A DNA stretch of 64,000 nt from Coriobacteriia bacterium (GTDB lineage: Bacteria > Actinomycetota > Coriobacteriia > WRKU01 > JAENWW01), in contig JAENWW010000004.1 in assembly GCA_016649875.1 (NCBI GenBank), positions 44,873 through 108,872 on the forward strand, given 5' to 3'. Below, in pieces: positions 1 through 8,196 of the stretch (within the stretch, counting starts at the first letter, position 1; each line of letters opens with the position of its first letter). The notes under the pieces are model-generated. The model did no database searches and was not told the origin of the DNA. It saw only the letters and a list, made by a program, of their open reading frames with translations. Position numbers and translations under genes: made by a program.

Positions 1-2
1 CG

Positions 3-95
3 CGTGAGTATCTGCATGTCGAGCTTGACTTCGATACTTACGCGCATGTGGAAATCAGTCCGGTGCGAGGCGGCATCGTAACGGTAATAGGGTAG
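3..95 (+). CDS. C-terminal end of an unidentified protein (partial)
   Basis: An open frame enters from the left edge and ends at a TAG at 93-95, giving about 30 residues that finish in VRGGIVTVIG. It is directly upstream of ybeY and reads the same way. In Bacillus-like gene orders this place is held by phoH or the HD-family membrane phosphohydrolase, but the visible tail does not let me identify either. Reading-frame assignment rests only on it being the one frame open to a stop just before ybeY. Confidence 0.45.
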   Translation, partial: REYLHVELDFDTYAHVEISPVRGGIVTVIG

Positions 96-124
96 AATAA
101 AACCAGGTATTTAGGAGAACAACC

Positions 125-577
125 ATGCATCAAATATGGGTCATATCGAACCGCGAACCCGAACCTCTCAATCTCAATGCGTTCATAGATTTGGGCCTGT
201 TCGTGCTCGAGCTTGAAAACGCACCGCAGAATTCAGAGGTTTCCGTGGCGGTCGTGCCCGTCAGCGAGATCGCCGAGCTCAACGCGAAATATCGTCAAAT
301 AGAGGGACCGACCGATGTGCTGTCTTTCCCCTGCGACGATGTCACGGTCACTATGCTCGACGGCGAACCGCTCACTCTCGGCGATGTCATCTTATCTCCT
401 GAGATTGCCGAGGAGAATGCTCATGAACTCGGTCACACCGTCGAAGAGGAGCTCAATTTGCTCATGATACACGGCGTGCTTCACCTTTTGGGGTATGACC
501 ACATCCAAGATGAGGACGCAGAAGTCATGCAAGCACGTGAACGTTCGATTCTCGAGGCTTGGAGTTTGCAATCATAA
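125..577 (+). CDS. ybeY: Endoribonuclease YbeY (16S rRNA maturation)
   Basis: YbeY is a single-strand metallo-endoribonuclease acting in 16S rRNA 3' maturation and ribosome quality control. The protein is 150 residues, the usual family size. The zinc motif H-x3-H-x5-H is intact: His116, His120 and His126 in the stretch HGVLHLLGYDH. The start ATG follows a TTAGGAGAA ribosome site. Its TAA stop overlaps the ATG of the next gene by one base, so translation is probably coupled to dgkA. The ybeY-dgkA-era order is a very widely conserved cluster, which supports the call. Confidence 0.96.
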   Translation: MHQIWVISNREPEPLNLNAFIDLGLFVLELENAPQNSEVSVAVVPVSEIAELNAKYRQIEGPTDVLSFPCDDVTVTMLDGEPLTLGDVILSPEIAEENAHELGHTVEEELNLLMIHGVLHLLGYDHIQDEDAEVMQARERSILEAWSLQS

Positions 578-1110
578 TGGTGCCCGATACGAGAACTCAA
601 ACCATTGCACGCAGCTTTCAATGCGCTGGAGAAGGAATCATAAACCTCTTGCGCACCGAGCGAAATTTTCGAATTGACTTGGGCGCGGCGATTCTCGTCG
701 GGTTCATGGCGTGTTTGACGCGCACACGCGGAGTCGACCTCGCCGTCATTTTGGCCCTCATCGGAATCATGCTCGCGTCAGAGGCGTTCAATGCCGCGCT
801 CGAATCTGCAGTCGATCTCGTTTCCTCGGACTTTCATGTGTTGGCAAAACGCGCGAAAGACATAGCCGCCGGAGGCGTGCTGTTGATGGCTTTCGTTTCC
901 GTGATTGTCGGAGCACTTATTTTTCTTCCGAAATTGGCGCTTCTGACATCCGGCTATCTGTCGCTGTCGGAAGCGCAAGCGGCGTGGCTGGCTCTTTTCG
1001 CCGCCGCTTTTTTCCTGTTTTGCGCGTGGTGTATCACTCATCCGCTCTCAGTGCGAGATGAAGACGTATCCGAACAAAAAGATTTGCCGAAAGAGGGAGA
1101 ATCAAGATGA
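577..1110 (+). CDS. dgkA: Diacylglycerol/undecaprenol kinase (DgkA family)
   Basis: A small integral membrane kinase of the prokaryotic DAGK family; Gram-positive members phosphorylate undecaprenol. The family signature is visible as SEAFNAALESAVD, matching the E-x2-N-x-A-x-E pattern with its catalytic glutamate. Three hydrophobic segments follow the N-terminal amphipathic part. At 177 residues it is longer than the compact 120-130-residue members because of a charged C-terminal tail. I place the start at the ATG that overlaps the ybeY stop (TAATG) rather than the in-frame ATG 18 bases upstream. Its end overlaps the next start (ATGA). Confidence 0.88.
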   Translation: MVPDTRTQTIARSFQCAGEGIINLLRTERNFRIDLGAAILVGFMACLTRTRGVDLAVILALIGIMLASEAFNAALESAVDLVSSDFHVLAKRAKDIAAGGVLLMAFVSVIVGALIFLPKLALLTSGYLSLSEAQAAWLALFAAAFFLFCAWCITHPLSVRDEDVSEQKDLPKEGESR

Positions 1111-2384
1111 TTATCATCGCGCTCGTCGTGCTCTTTCTCGTCGGCTGTCAGCTTGCCGTGGTGGTCGCATGTGAAACTTCGATACTCATGCTTTCACCGG
1201 GCCGAGCCTATAGGCTCGCAGAATCTCAAACCGTCGGTGCGAACAATGTAGAACAACTCATCGAGGGCCGTCATCGCATGCGCGCCATGGCGATATTCCT
1301 CTCGGCGCTCAGCAGCGGTCTGATTGCCGCCGCCACATTTTATCTGACGTTGACGGAGACGAGCTTTTCGGGTTGGGCTGCCGTAGTGGTTTCCTTTTTA
1401 GCCACGGTGATCTCAATGATGGTGTACTTCGCATTGTTTCAAGCGACTCCCCGTGCATTCGCCGTTACGAATCCCGAATATATCGCATTGAAAACCGCCG
1501 GGTTCACGCTCGGTTTGACAAACCTGTACCGCCCGATCGTCTCGGTACTTTCGGCTCCCGCCAAGGGAGTGGTCACGGCAGCCGGTGGTGAGCGTAAGGT
1601 GACCATCTGGGCGGTGACGCCGGAGTGGCGCGACGAGCAAAGTGGCGAGCAGACAGTCGAGGAGGAACAAGAAGCATTCCTCGAAACACTCAACGGATTC
1701 AGCGATAAAATAGCGCGCGAAGTCATGACTCCTCGCACCGACATCCATTCACTTGAAGATACCGCGACAATTTCAGATGCGGTCGATATGGTCGAGGATT
1801 CCGGATGCTCGCGTATTCCCATTTATCATGACGATCTCGATGACATCCGCGGTATTCTCTATTCGAAGGATTTGCTGCGTGTGGTGGCGAATCATGCGAT
1901 GAAGGGTTCGAAGTTCGATCAAAGGACTTTGCTCGAACTTTCACGTCCAGCGGTGTTCATCCCTGAGACGAAACCGTTGCCCGACCTCATGATTGAAATG
2001 CGCACGCACACCCATATGGTGATTGTCGCCGATGAATACGGTGGAACCTCGGGTCTGCTGTCCTTGGAAGATTTACTCGAAGAAATCGTCGGAGATATTT
2101 CGGATGAATTCGACTCGGAGCTTCCCGAGCTCACCAAGCTCGGAGAGGACGTGTATCTCATGTCCGGTAGCTTGAGCGTCGATGAGCTCAACGATTTGTA
2201 CGACACCGCATTCGATCTCGACGCAGATTCGGTCGCCGGGCTGTTCACCGAACTCATCGGTCGCATTCCCAACGTCGGCGAATCCGTCGAAGCGGAAGGC
2301 CTGAAACTCGTCGTGACTCGTCTCGACGGCAATAGAATCGTACAATTACGTGTTTGCCCTGCGCAGAAGAGAGGAGCGGAATAA
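1107..2384 (+). CDS. CNNM/CorC-type transporter, DUF21-CBS-CorC_HlyC protein
   Basis: Membrane protein of the CNNM/CorB 'hemolysin-like' family, linked to Mg2+ (or other divalent ion) efflux; older annotations call it hemolysin. Order of domains in 425 residues: an N-terminal DUF21 with at least three membrane segments (roughly residues 1-22, 70-95 and 100-125), two CBS domains from about 205 (starting REVMTPRTDIHSLE) to 325, and a CorC_HlyC domain to the end. It overlaps dgkA by four bases and its TAA overlaps the era ATG. Substrate is inferred from the family only. Confidence 0.85.
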   Translation: MIIIALVVLFLVGCQLAVVVACETSILMLSPGRAYRLAESQTVGANNVEQLIEGRHRMRAMAIFLSALSSGLIAAATFYLTLTETSFSGWAAVVVSFLATVISMMVYFALFQATPRAFAVTNPEYIALKTAGFTLGLTNLYRPIVSVLSAPAKGVVTAAGGERKVTIWAVTPEWRDEQSGEQTVEEEQEAFLETLNGFSDKIAREVMTPRTDIHSLEDTATISDAVDMVEDSGCSRIPIYHDDLDDIRGILYSKDLLRVVANHAMKGSKFDQRTLLELSRPAVFIPETKPLPDLMIEMRTHTHMVIVADEYGGTSGLLSLEDLLEEIVGDISDEFDSELPELTKLGEDVYLMSGSLSVDELNDLYDTAFDLDADSVAGLFTELIGRIPNVGESVEAEGLKLVVTRLDGNRIVQLRVCPAQKRGAE

Positions 2385-3316
2385 TGCCTGACAACGTAGC
2401 CGCGCCCGATGCCAAAGAGTTCAAAAGTGGTTTCGTCGCACTGGTCGGACGTCCGAATGCGGGAAAGTCGACGCTCACCAATGCACTCGTCGGAAGAAAG
2501 ATCGCCATTACGAGCGATACGCCGCAAACGACGCGTCACCGTCTCCGGGCGATAGTCAATCGTGAGAATTCTCAGATCGTCTTCGTCGATACTCCTGGGC
2601 TCCATAAGCCCCACGATGCGCTCGGCGACGAGGTCAATCAGTCGACGTTCAAGGCGCTCGAAGATGTCGATGTCATAGCTTTTCTCGTCGACTCCACTCA
2701 GCCCATCGGAAGAGGAGACGAGTGGGTGGCCGAATATGTGAAAAAGTCTCGGAGCGCGTTGGCGAGAATACTCGTATTGACCAAAGTCGACATTTCCAGT
2801 GAGGAACAGGTACAAGCACAAATCGATCGAGTGAAAAAACTCGGAGATTTCGATCGAATCATCGCGTTGAGCGCTAAGACGGACTTCAATTTGGAAGGTT
2901 TGCTTGCTGAGATCGAGCGGCATCTGCCCTGCGGGCCGCGTTGGTTTCCCGAGGACATGGATACCGATCAGTCCATCGAAGTCATGATTTCGGAGTTCAT
3001 TCGTGAAAAAGTGCTCTATTCGACATTCGATGAAGTTCCCCATGCAGTCGGTGTACAGCTCGATGATCTCGAACAGAATAAAAAAGCCGATATCACAAAA
3101 ATTTACGCGACCATTTACGTTGAACGTGATTCCCAAAAAGGCATCATCATCGGCAAAGGCGGAAGCGGCATCAAAAAAATAGGCGAAACTTCGCGTGCCG
3201 ACCTCGAGCGCCTGCTGGGGACACGTGTTTTCCTCGACTTGCGTGTGAAAGTTAAAAAAGGATGGCGCAAGGATGCAAGCCAAATCAAGCGTTTCGGTTA
3301 TGGGGAAGGGCTGTAA
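2384..3316 (+). CDS. era: GTPase Era
   Basis: Era binds the 3' end of 16S rRNA and is needed for 30S assembly. In 310 residues the G1 loop GRPNAGKS sits near residue 25, followed by the switch TSDTPQTTRHR, the G3 motif DTPG and the G4 motif TKVD. A C-terminal KH domain carries the loop IIIGKGGSGIKKIG. The start ATG overlaps the preceding stop by one base and follows GAGGAGCGG; a start 30 bases upstream would add ten residues that are not family-like. recO follows closely, as in many Gram-positive genomes. Confidence 0.97.
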   Translation: MPDNVAAPDAKEFKSGFVALVGRPNAGKSTLTNALVGRKIAITSDTPQTTRHRLRAIVNRENSQIVFVDTPGLHKPHDALGDEVNQSTFKALEDVDVIAFLVDSTQPIGRGDEWVAEYVKKSRSALARILVLTKVDISSEEQVQAQIDRVKKLGDFDRIIALSAKTDFNLEGLLAEIERHLPCGPRWFPEDMDTDQSIEVMISEFIREKVLYSTFDEVPHAVGVQLDDLEQNKKADITKIYATIYVERDSQKGIIIGKGGSGIKKIGETSRADLERLLGTRVFLDLRVKVKKGWRKDASQIKRFGYGEGL

Positions 3317-3322
3317 TCTCTT

Positions 3323-4075
3323 TTGGCGCAAACGTATGCTAAAACCGGGCTCGTTCTCAAAACCACCAAACTCGGCGAGACGGATCTCATCCTCACCATG
3401 CTCGGTGCGGATGGCTCTTTGATAAAAGGTGTCGCAAAAGGTGCGCGTAATCCGAAGTCGAAAAATGTGGGAAGAACCGATGTGTTCATGTGCTGCGATC
3501 TGCTTCTCGCAAAGGGCAAGTCACTCGATATCATCGTGGAAATGCGTACCGTCAATGCGTACCGGAATTTGCGGGAATCCTATGAGCTCTCTTTGCTTGC
3601 TTCGACGATATCAGAAATCGCATTCCGTATCGCCATGCCCGACAATCCCGAAGAGATGCTCTATCAGATGACCATAGCCGCTTTCGACAATTTATCGGAA
3701 TTCGGCGAAGAGCGCGGTGCCTCCCTCATGCTCGGATTTTTCATGAAGGCCATGGCGGTCCAAGGCTATCGGCCTTCTTTCGAATACTGCGCCGTCTGTT
3801 CGGAGGAATATTCCTCATATGTGGGGTGGTCTGCAAAGGCCGGTGGCGTCATCTGCGAATCCTGCGCGCTCCATTTCGCCGACCTTGCACCGTTTAACGG
3901 CGCCACCGTCGAATGGATGAAATATCTGCTCATGTCGACGTTTTCACAAATCGGTGAAACGAACATAGAGAAAAGGGCTTTGGAGGATATCAGCAAACTC
4001 ATGCTTGATTTTTTCGAATATAATTTTGCGGCCACCATAAAATCATTGCCCATATACTGGTCGCTTTGCCCATGA
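3323..4075 (+). CDS. recO: DNA repair protein RecO
   Basis: RecO promotes RecA loading in the RecFOR pathway. The protein has an N-terminal OB-fold region and a C-terminal helical region containing the zinc site, seen as CAVC (about residue 152) and CESC about 20 residues later. At 250 residues the length is normal. The start codon is TTG, only six bases after the era stop, with the purine-rich GGGGAAGGG inside the end of era as ribosome site. Neighbours era and glyQ match the usual cluster. Confidence 0.93.
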   Translation: MAQTYAKTGLVLKTTKLGETDLILTMLGADGSLIKGVAKGARNPKSKNVGRTDVFMCCDLLLAKGKSLDIIVEMRTVNAYRNLRESYELSLLASTISEIAFRIAMPDNPEEMLYQMTIAAFDNLSEFGEERGASLMLGFFMKAMAVQGYRPSFEYCAVCSEEYSSYVGWSAKAGGVICESCALHFADLAPFNGATVEWMKYLLMSTFSQIGETNIEKRALEDISKLMLDFFEYNFAATIKSLPIYWSLCP

Positions 4076-4137
4076 CATCAAGAAGATTTCGTGAGTTATG
4101 CGATGTGTTCCTCTAAGACCTGCAGCCCACATCATTT

Positions 4138-4152
4138 GTTTTAAGGTAGAAT
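4138..4152 (+). promoter_or_regulatory. Possible promoter upstream of glyQ
   Basis: The element GTTTTAAGGTAGAAT contains a -10-like TAGAAT at 4147-4152. Nearly the same string precedes dnaG. No convincing -35 hexamer is seen at 17 bases. The 140-base gap between recO and glyQ makes an independent promoter reasonable; this is inference. Confidence 0.35.
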
Positions 4153-4215
4153 GAATGAACCGTACGCCTTTGTCTGAGGCGTGTGAAAACCAACACGCAA
4201 AATGAGGAGAGTTAT

Positions 4216-5103
4216 ATGACCGCTCAGACATTTCAGGATGTCATTTTGTCGTTGCAACGTTACTGGGCCAACCAAGGTTGCGTTGTACTCCAACCCTATG
4301 ATACCGAAGTGGGAGCCGGGACTTTTCATCCGGCTACCACGCTTAAAGCTCTCGGGCCGAATTCATGGAAAACCGCCTATGTACAACCGTGCCGCAGACC
4401 GACCGACGGACGCTACGGTCAAAACCCCAATCGTCTCCAGCATTATTATCAATTTCAAGTCATTTTAAAGCCGAGCCCCGATAATGTGCTCGATCTGTAT
4501 TTCGACTCGCTCCGTACCATCGGCATCGATGTCGACGAGCATGATATGCGTCTCGTCGAAGACGACTGGGAATCTCCCACACTCGGGGCGTGGGGGCTCG
4601 GGTGGGAAGTGTGGCTCAACGGTATGGAAGTCACCCAATTCACTTACTTTCAGCAGGTGGGTGGGTTCGAATGCAGCCCTGTTCCGTCAGAAATCACCTA
4701 CGGGCTCGAGCGCCTCGTCATGTATATTCAAGGCGTGGACAGTGTGTACGATATCGTCTATGCACGCGATGAAAACGGAAATGAAGTGTCCTACGGCGAT
4801 GTGTTCCTCAATGATGAGATTCAATACAGTACGTACAATTTCGAGGTTGCCGATGTCGATATGCTCTTGCACCTATTCGACAGTTATGAGCGGGAGTGTC
4901 AAGCAACTCTCAATGCGGGGCTGGTTCTTCCGGCCTATGACTATGTGCTGAAGTGCAGCCATGCTTTCAATTTGCTCGATGCACGAGGCGCCATCAGCGT
5001 CACGGAGCGGCAAGGATACATACTTCGTGTCCGCGCATTGGCGAAGAGTTGCTGCGCCGCTTATCTCGAACTGATAACCGACGCATCAAAGGGAGAAGAA
5101 TAA
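4216..5103 (+). CDS. glyQ: Glycine-tRNA ligase alpha subunit
   Basis: Catalytic alpha subunit of the bacterial alpha2beta2 glycyl-tRNA synthetase, which charges tRNA-Gly. The start ATG follows GAGGAGAG; the protein begins [10 protein letters not shown] and contains the family's [10 protein letters not shown] and [14 protein letters not shown] stretches. Length is 295 residues, as expected. Its TAA overlaps the ATG of glyS. An in-frame GTG 33 bases earlier is less likely because it lacks a good ribosome site. I looked for a T-box leader in the gap upstream and do not see one. Confidence 0.97.
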   Translation: MTAQTFQDVILSLQRYWANQGCVVLQPYDTEVGAGTFHPATTLKALGPNSWKTAYVQPCRRPTDGRYGQNPNRLQHYYQFQVILKPSPDNVLDLYFDSLRTIGIDVDEHDMRLVEDDWESPTLGAWGLGWEVWLNGMEVTQFTYFQQVGGFECSPVPSEITYGLERLVMYIQGVDSVYDIVYARDENGNEVSYGDVFLNDEIQYSTYNFEVADVDMLLHLFDSYERECQATLNAGLVLPAYDYVLKCSHAFNLLDARGAISVTERQGYILRVRALAKSCCAAYLELITDASKGEE

Positions 5104-7166
5104 TGAGCGCGCGTGATTTGATTTTCGAAATCGGTACCGAAGAACTGCCGAGCGCGCCACTCAACGATGCGCTCGTACAGTTGGGAAAACTCGTGCCGAA
5201 CGCTTTAGCCCAAGCAAACCTCGACTTTGAGGATTTCACTCTTTATTCGACGCCGCGACGTATCACGGTTTGTGTTTCCGGTTTGACAGACGAGCAACCC
5301 GATAGGGTGGTTGAGTACAAAGGTCCGGCCAAAAAAGTCGGATTCACACCCGACGGTGAGCCGACGAAAGCCGGTATCGGATTCGCACGCGGAAAAGGCA
5401 TCGATATCTCTCAAGTGGAGCTGCGCGAAATCGACGGAGTCGAATATCTGTATGCGTGCGTCGAGCAAAAGGGTCGCAAGGCACTCGCTATTCTTCCTGA
5501 GATATTAAGCGGATTTTTGCATGATTTGGATTGGAAACGCTCACAGCGTTGGGGAGACCAGACGGTCAGGTTCGTCCGTCCGGTTCGGTGGATTCTCGCT
5601 CTTTTCGGCGATGAAATCGTTCCGGTTTCTTTCGGAGATGTCGTCTCGGATCGTTTCACCTACGGACATCGATTTCTGTCTTCGGGTAGAATCGAGATTT
5701 CCTCCCTGCGTGATTATGAGAATACGTTGCGCGGAAATCATGTGGTGATCGACCCATCGAAGAGAGAGGCACTCATCCGAGAGGGAATCGCCGAGTTCGG
5801 TTCGCTGTACGGCACACCCCTCATCGTCGATTCGGTTCTTCGCGAGGTCATCAACCTGACGGAATACCCCAATGCGGTCGCAGGCGAGTTCGACGAGGAA
5901 TTTCTTCGCGTACCTCGAGAGATTCTCGAGTATGCGATGAGCAAACATCAGAGGTATTTCGCCATTCAGAGAGCGGACGGTACGCTCGACAATCACTTCG
6001 TGGTCATCTCGAACGGGAATCCGAAATTCTCTCGTCAGATCATCGAAGGTCACGAACGTGTCGTGCGGGCGAGACTCGCAGACGCCGCTTTCTTCTATGA
6101 TGCGGATCTCAAAGTTCCGCTCGAGCAATGGCTCAAAAAACTCGAGCACGTGGTGTTTCAGGAAAAATTAGGAACGACCGCCGCAAAAGTGGAGCGAGTC
6201 GAGCGCCTTACGCATATGCTCTCTCAGTCGCTTGATCTAGCGCCCGATGAAGCGGCGTTCGCACAACGTGCGGCACATCTCGCAAAAGCCGACCTCGTGA
6301 CGAATGCCGTCGTAGAATTCACTGAATTGCAGGGCGTCATGGGTGCCTACTATGCGCTCGCCTCAGGTGAGGAGCCCCAAGTCGCCACAGCGATCCGTGA
6401 GCATTACAAGCCTCGCTTCGCGTCCGATACGATTCCTTCCACCACTGCCGGTCGAATCGTGTCGATCGCTGATAAGTTGGATACGATCGCCGGTATTTTC
6501 GCCGTAGGAAAAGCCCCCAAGGGGACATCGGATCCCTTCGCTTTGCGCCGAAGTGCGATCGGTATTTTGCAAATCGCTCTTCAGAGCCTTCCTCTTAATC
6601 TCGAAGAAGCCATATCTTTTGCCCTCGGACGGATCGAAGGTGTCGATTTCGATGAGGAAAAGACCAAAAAATCCATCATCGACTTTTTTACGGCACGTTT
6701 GCAGACGATTTTGCGTGATGCCGGTTTTGCGTACGATACCGTCGATGCCGTACTCGCTGTCGACGGAGGCTATCCGGCCGATGCTTATAGGCGTTGTGAG
6801 AGCCTCACTGAGTTCCGCGCCTCGAACGAGGCCGCCGCTGATCTTCTTGCAGCTTACAAGCGTGCGAAAAATCTCAGCGTGGCCGATGTGGGCATTCAAG
6901 TGGATAAATCATTGTTCGTTCCGGTTGAAGATGCATTCGCCCAGGCCATCATCAAGGCGGCGCAGGGAAGTAAGGCGTTTTTCACCAGTGGAGACTACAG
7001 TGCCATGCTCGAGTTGCTCTCGTCGTTGCGCGAACCTGTCGATGCGTTTTTCGAAGGCGTTATGATTATGGATCCCGATGAAGCGTTGAAGAACAACAGA
7101 ATGGCTCTTCTCAACAACTTTTTGGAGCTCTTCGATTTGTTCGCAGATTTTTCAAAACTTTCTTAA
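5103..7166 (+). CDS. glyS: Glycine-tRNA ligase beta subunit
   Basis: Beta subunit of the heterotetrameric glycyl-tRNA synthetase, carrying tRNA-binding domains. The start [17 protein letters not shown] is the classic N-terminus of the family. At 687 residues the length is normal, and a C-terminal anticodon-binding (DALR-like) part ends ...NNFLELFDLFADFSKL. It is translationally coupled to glyQ (TAATG) with the ribosome site AGGGAGAAG inside glyQ. The frame is open further upstream inside glyQ, but that extension is not homologous. Confidence 0.97.
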   Translation: MSARDLIFEIGTEELPSAPLNDALVQLGKLVPNALAQANLDFEDFTLYSTPRRITVCVSGLTDEQPDRVVEYKGPAKKVGFTPDGEPTKAGIGFARGKGIDISQVELREIDGVEYLYACVEQKGRKALAILPEILSGFLHDLDWKRSQRWGDQTVRFVRPVRWILALFGDEIVPVSFGDVVSDRFTYGHRFLSSGRIEISSLRDYENTLRGNHVVIDPSKREALIREGIAEFGSLYGTPLIVDSVLREVINLTEYPNAVAGEFDEEFLRVPREILEYAMSKHQRYFAIQRADGTLDNHFVVISNGNPKFSRQIIEGHERVVRARLADAAFFYDADLKVPLEQWLKKLEHVVFQEKLGTTAAKVERVERLTHMLSQSLDLAPDEAAFAQRAAHLAKADLVTNAVVEFTELQGVMGAYYALASGEEPQVATAIREHYKPRFASDTIPSTTAGRIVSIADKLDTIAGIFAVGKAPKGTSDPFALRRSAIGILQIALQSLPLNLEEAISFALGRIEGVDFDEEKTKKSIIDFFTARLQTILRDAGFAYDTVDAVLAVDGGYPADAYRRCESLTEFRASNEAAADLLAAYKRAKNLSVADVGIQVDKSLFVPVEDAFAQAIIKAAQGSKAFFTSGDYSAMLELLSSLREPVDAFFEGVMIMDPDEALKNNRMALLNNFLELFDLFADFSKLS

Positions 7167-7237
7167 GTCTGCCCGTGTTCGAAAAAAGACTCGTTCAATA
7201 AGATTCGTTCAATATATATGAGTATGAAAAGGCCGAG

Positions 7238-8056
7238 GTGACGATGACAAGCCCGGAAAAAATAACGATTCACATTATCAGCGATGCCGTCGGAGAGACG
7301 GGCGAATCGGTTGCCAAGGCGGCTGCTTCGCAGTTTCCCGGTGTTCACGTGGTGATTAGAAAGTCGACGATGATTCGCGATGTCCATCAGTTGCGACAAA
7401 TCGTCGAAACGCACGCCGGCGAAGAAAACTATTTATTTTTGTATACGTTTGCTCACGGTGAACTACACGATGAGATGGACGATCTCGTCAAAGACGGCGC
7501 GATAGGAATCGATGTTTTAGGTCAGACGATTATGCGCCTCGAGCGTATGACCTCGCAACATGCATCGAGCTTCGTCGGTGCACTTCGCAGAACCGACCAA
7601 AAGTATTTCGATCGCATCGACGCGATGGAATACTCGGTTGCGCATGACGACGGTCGCAGGCCGGATGGCCTTCTGCGAGCCGACGTGGTCATCGTCGGTG
7701 TTTCGAGAACTTCGAAAACGCCCCTCTCCATGTACTTGGCCTATAGGGGGGTTCGCACGGCGAATGTCCCGTTGGCGTTGGGCGTGGAGCCTCCCAATGA
7801 GTTGTTCGATTGCGATCCGAAAAAAATATTCGGTTTGATGTCGACTCCGGAGGTCCTTCTCGACATTCGTAAAGGCCGTGTGAAGGAACTCGGCGCATTC
7901 GTACCCGATTATGCGGATCGCGAACATGTCGAGCGCGAGCTTGAAGAAGCGCGTGCTCTCATGCGCAAGTTGGGCTGCATTGTGATCAATACGGCCAACC
8001 GAGCCATTGAAGAAGTCGCCCAGGAGATTTTGCGATATGTTGAGCGATTCGAATAA
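7238..8056 (+). CDS. ppsR: PPDK/PEP synthase regulatory kinase-phosphorylase (DUF299)
   Basis: Bifunctional serine/threonine kinase and Pi-dependent pyrophosphorylase that switches pyruvate phosphate dikinase or PEP synthase off and on by phosphorylating the threonine next to the catalytic histidine. The family P-loop is visible as GVSRTSKTPLSMYLA near residue 150, and the N-terminus HIISDAVGETGESVAKA is typical. Length 272 residues is normal. Start is either GTG 7238 (AAAAGG five bases upstream) or ATG 7244. ppdK, its evident target with the Thr-Ser-His site, is the next gene, which settles the substrate by context. The place after glyS matches Bacillus yqfL. Confidence 0.92.
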   Translation: MTMTSPEKITIHIISDAVGETGESVAKAAASQFPGVHVVIRKSTMIRDVHQLRQIVETHAGEENYLFLYTFAHGELHDEMDDLVKDGAIGIDVLGQTIMRLERMTSQHASSFVGALRRTDQKYFDRIDAMEYSVAHDDGRRPDGLLRADVVIVGVSRTSKTPLSMYLAYRGVRTANVPLALGVEPPNELFDCDPKKIFGLMSTPEVLLDIRKGRVKELGAFVPDYADREHVERELEEARALMRKLGCIVINTANRAIEEVAQEILRYVERFE

Positions 8057-8196
8057 TCTGTTGTATCATTGCAAATACGTTACGTGGAATTCGTAGCGTT
8101 TTTTGCTTGTTAAGATACTGCGTTACTGTCGGTTTTGCGCGTTTATCGTCGAGGCGAAACGTACAAAGTAGGGTCTTAGTTTTTAAGGGAGATGCC

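Noticed and set aside
1919..3331. 470-residue open frame on the minus strand across the CNNM gene and era
   Set aside because: It lies antisense to two clearly homologous genes, has no recognisable motifs, and arises from TCG/CTC-rich codons that avoid stops on the other strand.
4076..4215. T-box riboswitch upstream of glyQ
   Set aside because: No T-box core sequence, no specifier stem and no terminator hairpin are visible in the 140-base gap.
7191..7214. Direct repeat TCGTTCAATA twice upstream of ppsR as an operator
   Set aside because: Two 10-base copies 14 bases apart (7191-7200 and 7205-7214) are real, but AT-rich and without a clear promoter context; too weak to call.
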